A DNA stretch of 64,000 bases from positions 1,540,580 to 1,604,579 of the forward strand of contig OZ025881.1 in the NCBI GenBank assembly GCA_964019415.1, given 5' to 3'. The notes under the pieces are model-generated. The model saw nothing but the letters and a program-made list of their open reading frames with translations, was not told the DNA's origin and ran no database searches. A program made the position numbers and the translations under genes. This DNA comes from Ianthella basta. Taxonomy: Eukaryota > Porifera > Demospongiae > Verongiida > Ianthellidae. Of this stretch, positions 55,477 through 64,000 are shown in pieces. Position 1 is the stretch's first letter; every line of letters starts with the position of its first letter.

Positions 55477-56720
55477 TTGTCATAAACTTTCAGGATAATG
55501 ACACAACATTGTCAGTGTAGCTAACGAGTCCCATGGTCATTGGCTTGTCTTTAAGTTTAAGATGCTGTAGTGCACCTATGCAACTGAGTGCAATGTTCAG
55601 ATGGCAATGAGAAAACAGGGGTCTGTGTAAATAAACACCAATGGTGTGTCTGGTCCTGGCTTTAGCTAGCTACATGATGAGCAAGCATGTAAGGCTGGGC
55701 AAGAAAACACTAAGGAGCTAACCACAAGCAGTCTTGATCCTGCTGCAATTGCTGCTGACAGCTGTCTAGAGGATCCTCTATGTAAGGACAGGCTCATCCA
55801 CTGTAGTCGCTCCTCGAGATCGCCCATAGTGGTGGAGAGTGCAGAGCCATCAGGAAGCACGGCATTTCACAGGATATGCCTGTGGGCAGCGTGGTCCTTA
55901 TCTCTTGGGCATGGTTGGCTTCGCCATTTGCTGGAGTCCGTGCGCTGAGCTTCTCCTATAAAGACTATTGCGTTCCATTGCACTTCCACCTCGCGCTCCT
56001 TGGCAACCTTTCACAGGGTAGTTATACCTGGAAACCACTAACATGGCCGCTAAATTTGCACCTTTTTGAAACATATTTTTGCTCTCTGAATTACTCTACG
56101 AAAAACAAATGGCAGGAGAATGAAGTATGATCTTAGCTTTATCAGAAAAGTCAATTAGCACAACGAAGAAAGCTTGGATAAAGATGTTTGAAGGTGTTGA
56201 AAATGGCATACTCACCGACATTCAGAGCAAAACGGGCATATCTAGACGACACCTGAAACACACATAGTTGCGCTGGCTAGGTGCAGGGAAATGTAAAGTT
56301 TCAGAATCAACTGAGAACTGGGCATATGTGCATCTGTTTGCAGAGAAAATAAAGAATAACACCTTGGTAGTAATTTTGTCACAATTCGCACGTTCAAATG
56401 CTATTTTCTAAAAAAACTACAGTACACTTCTGTTCTCAGTCGAATATGAAGGTATATTTACTGCTAAACACGATGATGTGCAGCACACTCACCAAGAAGG
56501 GGCTCTAAGTATGCCGGTTTTGTATACAAAATTTCCTGAACAACAAACCGGCCATTGTGATGACGTCAACAAACATCACTATACATTATCGAATAGCAAT
56601 GTGTTAAAGGGAAGTTAGGAGACGGCTCGTCAACTGAAGTGCAGCAGATCGAGGACAGTAACCGTTATTGTTGTCAGGCCCACAGAACTGGAAGAGTATG
56701 ATTTAGTGAAGGTACGTTGA
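55477..56720 (-). other. Intronic DNA, nothing recognised
   Basis: Mixed unique-looking sequence with a few T-rich stretches. An open frame at 55876-56130 on the plus strand (84 codons) has no domain. Confidence 0.35.
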
Positions 56721-56734
56721 GGTGCATTCATGTG

Positions 56735-57035
56735 TGCCACACTACACGCTGCCTAAGTCATCGCACAGCTTGAATTCATGCGTTGTCTCACTCCATGCGC
56801 TGCCTAACTCCACATGCAGCCTCAGTCCACGCGCTGTTCTAGTCCATGCGCTGTCTCACTCCACACACTGCCTCATTCCGTACGCAACCTCACTCAACAC
56901 AGTGCCTCTCTCCATGTGTTGTCTCACTCTATGCGCTACGTACATAGCTAATTTAACACAGTCTCATTCGACGTGCTGCTTCGCTCCACAAATTAACAAT
57001 TTCTCATTCCACACGCTGTCTCACTCTACACATAC
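56735..57035 (+). repeat. Degenerate minisatellite, period about 20 bases
   Basis: About 14 units resembling CACTCCATGCGCTGTCT with variable 1-4 base spacers. It creates an artefactual open frame of His/Ser/Leu-rich repeats. Confidence 0.75.
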
Positions 57036-57124
57036 TCAGTACCAACCCGATTATTGCTGTAAACAAATACTGGAATACAGAGAATAACTTCATTGGGCAT
57101 AGATTCTTGTGTGAGCACTGTAGC

Positions 57125-57325
57125 AAATGCTTATCTGTTATGAAGCATTCTAGCATAGGGCTGGTCTGTTGTGTGAGTACTCTATTGAAGTGCTGGTATG
57201 TTGTATAAGCACTCTAGCTGAGTGCTGGTCTGTTGTATAAGCACTCTAGTGGAGTGCTGGCCTGTTATGCAAGCACTCTAGCTGAGTGCTGGTCTGTTGT
57301 GTAAGCTCTAGCTTAGTGATGTCAT
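57125..57325 (+). repeat. Minisatellite, period about 32 bases
   Basis: Roughly five units of gagtgctggtctgttgtata + agcactctagct. The array ends at about 57310 in agctctagcttagtgatg. Confidence 0.8.
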
Positions 57326-57339
57326 TTGTGACATCACTA

Positions 57340-57835
57340 AGTTTCTCCCTCCGAAATTGTTAATGAAAGGAATTTAGCAGCTATCCACACCTTTCACCTA
57401 AAGTACAGGTTTCCTGATATAACTACCTTGTGATGGCAAAGATGCCGTCGTTATCCGGAAAACATTGCTGCCGCAATGGTATTTCTCCAATTCTCCCTGC
57501 AGAGGCGCCATGTGTGGCTGCTTTCACATCATGGCTGAATTAAATGGAGGTAGGCCAATGTACTGTATAAGAAAGCTTGTCATTTTTGCATCGCAAAATG
57601 CTACACTCTTCTAAGAATACGGAACACGGATACTCGGGCTTATCTCCATTATGGATCACTCTATAAACACATGTTCATGACCACATTTCGTTCAATTCAA
57701 AGACGGCAAAAAGCTTTGTAAAGAACGACTTGAGTGCCACCATTTGCAATGACGGATATATATACGAACATGAAGCCATACAAATACCTAAAAGTGAAAA
57801 CAATATAGGGACGCCAAAGGCGCCCCAAAAAGAAG
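57340..57835 (-). mobile_element. Hairpin-ended repeat family X, copy 6 (partial)
   Basis: Ends on the right with GGGACGCCAAAGGCGCCCC (57810-57828). The block 57660-57800 is the reverse complement of 50.35-50.53 kb. The CAAGTA-type end is absent, so it is truncated. Confidence 0.5.
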
Positions 57836-57887
57836 AAGCCCACACTGCAGTGGGTAGCATACATCAGTGAAAAACAGAGCAACTCAC

Positions 57888-58039
57888 ATCTTTCTCAAAT
57901 GACCGGAAGTGTGAAAATACATGGCCATACACTGCAGCTACTTCAACTGATCCACGACTTGCTTCATCCAAAAGTGGCTTCAGGCGATGACTCAGGGAAA
58001 ATCCACTATTATCCCCAAACAATGACAAAGACCACCAAC
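57888..58039 (-). CDS. RNF213: RNF213-like exon (WWSLSLFGDNSGFSLSHRLK)
   Basis: A 152-base exon, acceptor caggctcag and donor gtgagt. It takes two bases for Ser and reads WWSLSLFGDNSGFSLSHRLK then PLLDEASRGSVEVAAVYGHV and FSHFRSFEKD, exit phase 0. It joins the exon at 58484 (…AEAMQS) and that at 52383. Assigned by phase. Confidence 0.65.
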
Positions 58040-58122
58040 CTGAGCCTGTACGGTACAAATGTAATCACTGCATACTGAGGGAAAGTATAGCTAGGTACAT
58101 GCACGCACGCACGCACGCACAA

Positions 58123-58388
<266 letters not shown>

Positions 58389-58483
58389 GCAGTGTCTATA
58401 CATGCAGCAAAAAGACAACCTTATGCACATGCAGAACTAGGCTCATAGCAACCTTGTTCAGTTGGCCTATACTCAGTACTTAC

Positions 58484-58945
58484 TCTGCATGGCTTCTGCA
58501 GCCTCAAATGAGCTGCACTTCTTCACAGTTGCATCAGGAACATCAACACTGCTCCCAAGATCCACTGCCACAGATACCTCCCCAGGTTTCTGATTTTGCA
58601 ACCGGTCTAGAAATGGCTGCCCAAGTCTGCGACTCACAACACAGAGGAGAAAGTTGGATGGGGGATTCGTGTCCCAGAAATTATCCAACACGATGCTGTC
58701 CAAATGGTGCACCAAGATCAATCCCAAGAGATTCCTATCCTTTGTTCTGTCAGCCACATCCTCCAGGACTGTCGACATAGTAGAATCTGGAACAAGGCTA
58801 TACACCAGGTAATGCTGGAAGGAGGTCTCAGCCAGGTCACTGCCATGATGGATACACTTGATCCAGTCAGAGCTCTGATTCATAGTACCTGAAATGCTGC
58901 ATGATATATTGTTCCATTCCTGGTCACCACTCTTGATATGTAGAA
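58484..58945 (-). CDS. RNF213: RNF213-like exon (NLLGLILVHHLDSIV)
   Basis: The donor gtaagt is below 58484. The acceptor choice is ttccacag above 58945 or, for a shorter exon, the AG next to 58888. It reads HIKSGDQEWNNISCSISGTM then MNQSSDWIKCIHHGSDLAET, SFQHYLVYSLVPDSTMSTVL, EDVADRTKDRNLLGLILVHH and SNFLLCVVSRRLGQPFLDRL. The last block is a large helical region. In either acceptor version the exon needs one base from upstream, while the recognised exon at 59117 exits in phase 0, so an exon is missing or one border is wrong. Confidence 0.65.
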
Positions 58946-59116
58946 CTGTGGAAGTGTGTGCACACACATAGACATTTGATACAAGTTCCAAGTTTGCACG
59001 CACATGCAGTATGCACAACCTCACCATAAACAGAATACCAGATGTATGCACACAACAGGAGTCAGATCTACCATTCTCATGCTTATTCTCACAACCACAC
59101 ATACCCAACTAGCTAC

Positions 59117-59307
59117 CTTGGTGTGCACAGCATATGCATCCACGTTCCCATTTACTACAACATCGACCTCAACAATGAATGAACAATGATGATGACTGTC
59201 TAAACCAATACCATATAGTGCCAAGTTCAGAGAAGTGCCACTGGATACTGAGAAAGAATAATGAAGGTCATCCACATTGAGTGGGAGACCATGAATGTGG
59301 ACAGTGG
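59117..59307 (-). CDS. Probable upstream exon of the RNF213-like gene
   Basis: Open from an acceptor ctttaag at about 59308 to a donor gtagct (59111-59116) or gtatgt a little further on. It reads TVHIHGLPLNVDDLHYSFSV then SSGTSLNLALYGIGLDSHHH and CSFIVEVDVVVNGNVDAYAV, strongly beta-like. It could belong to a carbohydrate-binding-type N-terminal domain known in RNF213, but I see no aromatic starch-binding pair that I can name. The phase does not join exon 58484 directly. Confidence 0.45.
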
Positions 59308-59379
59308 CTTAAAGCTACCAATGGTGTGGAACACCATTCTCAACTCACATTAACCACTGCAAATGCATGTGTACTGGCC

Positions 59380-60497
<1,118 letters not shown>

Positions 60498-60499
60498 AG

Positions 60500-61255
60500 C
60501 TGCTGATTCGGACTTGGGTTGATTGATTGCCTATGTCTTTTTTGTAGGCCTTAGACTGCAGGCATTATCTTAATGCTTCAGCATTTTCTGTAATGATATT
60601 ATGGTATGCCTAAGCGCTAGCCAGAGGGTGTCCTAGGCAAGGGTTTTGAGTGAAAGCTTGCAAAATGAAACATTCCAACGTTTCACCATGCTTAACTGTG
60701 GGCAGCCATCTTCGTTTTATGGACAAATGCGAGGTAGATTACGGAAGTTGCAGAGCATTTGGATGTCCAAGAACTCCTCCTAAACAGGAGGCGCAACGGC
60801 TTCTTTGCCACCATTTTAGCTTGAAGTGACAACTGTGGGTGACAAGCTATATAGCAGAAAGTGCCATCTATGTAGATGAAGAACGGCTTGAAGGCAAAAG
60901 AAGGGGCCTACACGGCCATTGTGCAATAGGCCTAATATTACTTCATGGTTCAGTTTATGCATAATGCGTGTGTACATATCTGTGCAGGGGTGGGGGGCAA
61001 GTCTCATACTCCATGGCGCTTAGCACTTTTCTGGATCTTAATTAACATGATCTGTTCTCATATGGTCAAACATTACATTGAGTATGCTCTCCAGTGATGT
61101 GCAGCAATGTCACTCAAGTGTACTGAGGAGAGTGGCATGACTCACAAAGTAAGTGAATCACTCCACATTGCAAAGCAATGGCTTCCAATAGGACACCTTG
61201 CATAATGTGCATTTGTGTATACCTAGCTGCTGCAGCATGCCCTGGTGTAAGCCAG
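60500..61255. other. Repeat-poor stretch, nothing recognised
   Basis: Unique-looking sequence. No reading frame longer than about 80 codons carries a recognisable domain. Confidence 0.35.
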
Positions 61256-61257
61256 CT

Positions 61258-62076
61258 ACGCATGTGAGTTATGGCTATGTAAATATAATGCGGCTGGTGT
61301 GCGCAGTCAATTTTGACCTTCGTATTTTTGATTATATCTCTCACAAGCAAAGCTGGATCAGAACAAGAACCCTTTGTAACCCTGTTCTAATAGAGCTTTA
61401 CTAAAGTGAGTTATATCAATGATAGCGAAGGCACTAAAATAGCGGTAGATGCCGTTGCCAAAGTGAAGGGAAAGTCTCAGACTTAGGGTAATGGCATCAT
61501 TCGATGCGCATATGTGCTATCTAACTATTCCATGTGGGCAAACTTGTTAAACCATTCTGCTGTGAAGCTATGATGAGAAAACTGCGACTACTGGCTGGCT
61601 AAAACCTTTAGGATCCTGTAACTCTAGATAGGAACCTTGCGCTGCATTTGCCCACATAGACAAGCTAGAGAATTCATTGACTAACCAATTTTATCTTCAT
61701 CCAACGAAGAAAGCTTCTCAACGACTATGGCACAGCCGTTTAGTGGAAGCAATGGTGAAATAATTGCTTTGCTAGGCGTATCATGTGACAATATCGTGAC
61801 TTCCTGCTGAAACGTCATAATTCGTCTGAACGAAGCGCTTGAAAATGACCATATAACCTTCTTCAAGCTGCATGTGGACGTCTTGCTGCAACGAAGAACG
61901 TTTTACTTCGTATATGCTTCAGACAGGAGGAACAGGTTTTGCATTTTCATTCAATCCAGGCTCTCAATTCATGTGCATATCACACCCAGTCACATGTGTA
62001 GCCATGGTAACATAGAAGAATGTGCTAATACCACACAGTTCACCCTATGTAAACAATGTTGGACATAACCCACATG
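61258..62076 (+). mobile_element. MITE family M, copy 5
   Basis: The ends are cgcatgtgagttatggctatg (61259) and gacataacccacatgcg (62074). The flanks are cta and tac (possible TAC/TA-type duplication around the palindromic tacgcatg/catgcgta). Same internal landmarks as copies 1-4, including cagtcaattttgaccttcgt and agccatggtaacatag. Confidence 0.75.
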
Positions 62077-62079
62077 CGT

Positions 62080-63335
62080 ACGTAGCTAGCGCAAAAAGAG
62101 CTGTAGCCGAACAGCCGTCACACGAGCAGCCGCCGCATGAACAGCTGGTGCTCAACGAACCAGCAGAACGCACAAGAAGGGTGCATCCGTCTGCTTCACA
62201 TTAATGCATATATATGTGCAGTTCCCTCTTTTTATACAAGATTTGTATTACTGTACAAAATTATACAGTTCAGTTGCTCTGCATTTGTGCATTGAGTCCA
62301 TATTGCTATTTGCCTTATACGTATGTACTCCTTGCACACACCAAAGAGGTGGTGGTATTTGTATCCTGGCACAATACTAGCTGCACTGTAGGGTAACAAG
62401 TATGCTTATATCTACCAGGCACAGACACTCTTCACACTAATGGTGCATTCACACTAAGTTTATTACGGCTGGTGATTGTAGGATGTAAATTTAACAAACT
62501 GGGACATGGCAGCATAACAGGGGCTTAGTTAAGAAAGTGACTGAGCTATCCAGGAAATCAAGAGGTTCAGCCAGGAAGAAATCTCTCAGGAACCATCAAA
62601 AATATCCAACTCTTAAGTTGCATAGTCCATGGTGCTTAGCTGGTGCACAAAAAGCCGGCGCTAGGCGAGACAGTGGGAGGACTCGCCTCAAGGTCGCGTC
62701 CATGCACCAGTATCATTAATATATTTAATCTATTCCAGTCTGTGCGTTCATTCGTTTGCTTGTGCGTGGCATTAAAATGGGCATTTGATTGGACGACGCA
62801 ATGATGTAACCACAAAAATGGCCGCTCAGGCTGTGCGCATGTGCTGTGCAGCCAGCCGTCTCTTAGACACTCTGCGCACCTAATGTTGGATCTCCAAGGC
62901 GCGAAGCGCACTTGCACAGAAGCTTACTGTTATTATTTGGTGCAGGGGAGCTGCTCTAGCTATCAGTACGCGAGTATTACTGTTTTGCTATTTGGATACT
63001 TTAGCTGTTAGCGTTCTTGGCTGCTGAAAGCCCACTCTCTATCACGAAGTAAGCCATTGCACAAAAAGCCTTGCTTGGTTTCGGCAGTGCCTTATTGGCT
63101 AAGGAAAGACATGACCATGCAATACTTTTAACAGGGTGTAGATGTAGCTATAGCTATGTATATGTGCATGCAAGTGCATGAAATTGGCCAATGTCAGTGC
63201 AAACAAGATCAGCACTGTATCCAGGCAGTGTTACCCAGCTGCAATCACCCAAATGGTGATGGATGGCCTGCATTGTCCACTCAGTGACGCAACGCGGAGC
63301 GAGCGAGGCTGAAGGCCGTGCGTGCTCGTATCTTA
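62080..63335. other. Intergenic or intronic DNA, no gene recognised
   Basis: Includes a short frame near 62090-62204 (Q/P/H-rich) and a basic frame at 62537-62719 with no known domain. No clear splice pairs. Confidence 0.3.
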
Positions 63336-63337
63336 TT

Positions 63338-63815
63338 ATAATAAACATAATGCACATTTTCATTGTTCGGGATACTCTCCTTCAATTCTGGACTGAACTT
63401 CCCGAAATGTGGTAGGATTATGAAGAGGCGTACTGTGAGTAACCTCGCCAAGCCAAAATTTGATTTAAGGTCGTTCTGTCCGAGTTCTTGCCACTTTTAC
63501 GGTGCCTCCATATCTAAGAGATAGGGAAAGGATCGTGTTTCGTTGTCCAGAAACTCCTTCAATTTTTCACCAATCTTTGCCAAACTTGGAAGAGTATATC
63601 ACGGCAATACGGGGGTGACCTAAGGTGGTTAGCGCCTTAACCCCTGAACCCCTTTACACGAAGTGGATTAACATAAGTAAATTCTGTAGGCATGGAGTTT
63701 TACAGAGCGAGTCTACGGGATGCTACCAATCAAATGGACAGTTTTGGTTGGTTCAACGCTCAAATTAACAACTGTAGACTGGGAACCCACCCGAAGGGCA
63801 GGCATTCAGTTAGTA
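63338..63815 (+). mobile_element. MITE-like repeat with terminal hairpin, copy 2
   Basis: Collinear with 7086-7555 (same strand): ataaacataatgcacatttt, catatctaagagat, ggattaacataag and the end gaacccacccgaagggcagg with attcagttag. The hairpin is slightly degraded here. Confidence 0.7.
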
Positions 63816-64000
63816 TGTGTAAAATGTTTCTTCCGAACACAAGGGCAGATGTAGGGATGGTGCAGTGTGTACCTGCAAGGTATGGCAAAACCACCTGGCA
63901 GAAAAACCGTAGGAACGAGGAGGAGGGCTGGTCCATGCAAAGAGGGAGGCCAGTTGGTCCATGCACAAGGAGAAGGGCCGTTCCATGCAAAACCCAGGTC

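Noticed and set aside
56722..57087. 121-codon open frame rich in His, Ser, Leu
   Set aside because: Generated by the 20-base minisatellite; it has no conserved domain and no splice context.

Overview
The window is animal nuclear DNA. One very large intron-rich gene runs on the minus strand through almost all of it, and its introns are packed with nested transposable elements. The gene encodes an RNF213-like giant AAA+ protein. I could chain sixteen exons by splice signals and codon phase; fifteen of them (58,945 down to 1) give one continuous frame of about 860 codons. The conserved AAA+ module sits in the exons between 21.3 kb and 1 bp: Walker A GETGVGKT at 21.3 kb, Walker B VFLDE at 1.9 kb and a downstream AACNPHR motif at 1.6 kb. 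The gene continues past base 1 (3' end of the gene) and probably past 59.3 kb (5' end). Exons make up about 4 percent of the window. The element mix, the CATG/TAGC/GTAC-rich low-complexity DNA and many short hairpin-ended repeats suggest an invertebrate, possibly a demosponge. That species guess is weak.

Layout: 0-8.2 kb holds the AAA+ exons, interrupted by an almost intact RTE-like retrotransposon (2.1-5.8 kb) and a Penelope-type terminal unit (6.2-6.5 kb). From 8.5 to 20.8 kb is one large intron with a Tigger-like element that swallowed two others, an APE-type LINE, and a LINE with a restriction-like endonuclease that was itself split by a CR1/L2-like LINE. From 21 to 28.5 kb there are three more exons, hairpin-ended repeats and Penelope termini. 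From 28.7 to 37.4 kb there is an opposite-strand RNF213-like exon, a Penelope reverse transcriptase with GIY-YIG domain, a CR1/L2-like LINE that carries a 2A-like motif, and MITE copies. From 37.8 to 43.7 kb there are LINE fragments, a RecQ-like helicase exon and a 200-base gap of N. From 44.7 to 60 kb are the remaining exons with a piggyBac element (45.2-47.6 kb), a Tigger/pogo element (53.4-55.5 kb), minisatellites and a (CA)n tract of about 260 bases. From 60 to 64 kb I see only repeats.

There is no prokaryotic-style operon and no CRISPR array. The parts worth a second look are the 2A-like signal in the 32.1-35.6 kb LINE, the paired inverted Penelope termini with clean target-site duplications and hammerhead-like cores, a family of elements with a hairpin at each end that stop about 20 bases from exon edges, and a stray RNF213-like exon on the wrong strand.
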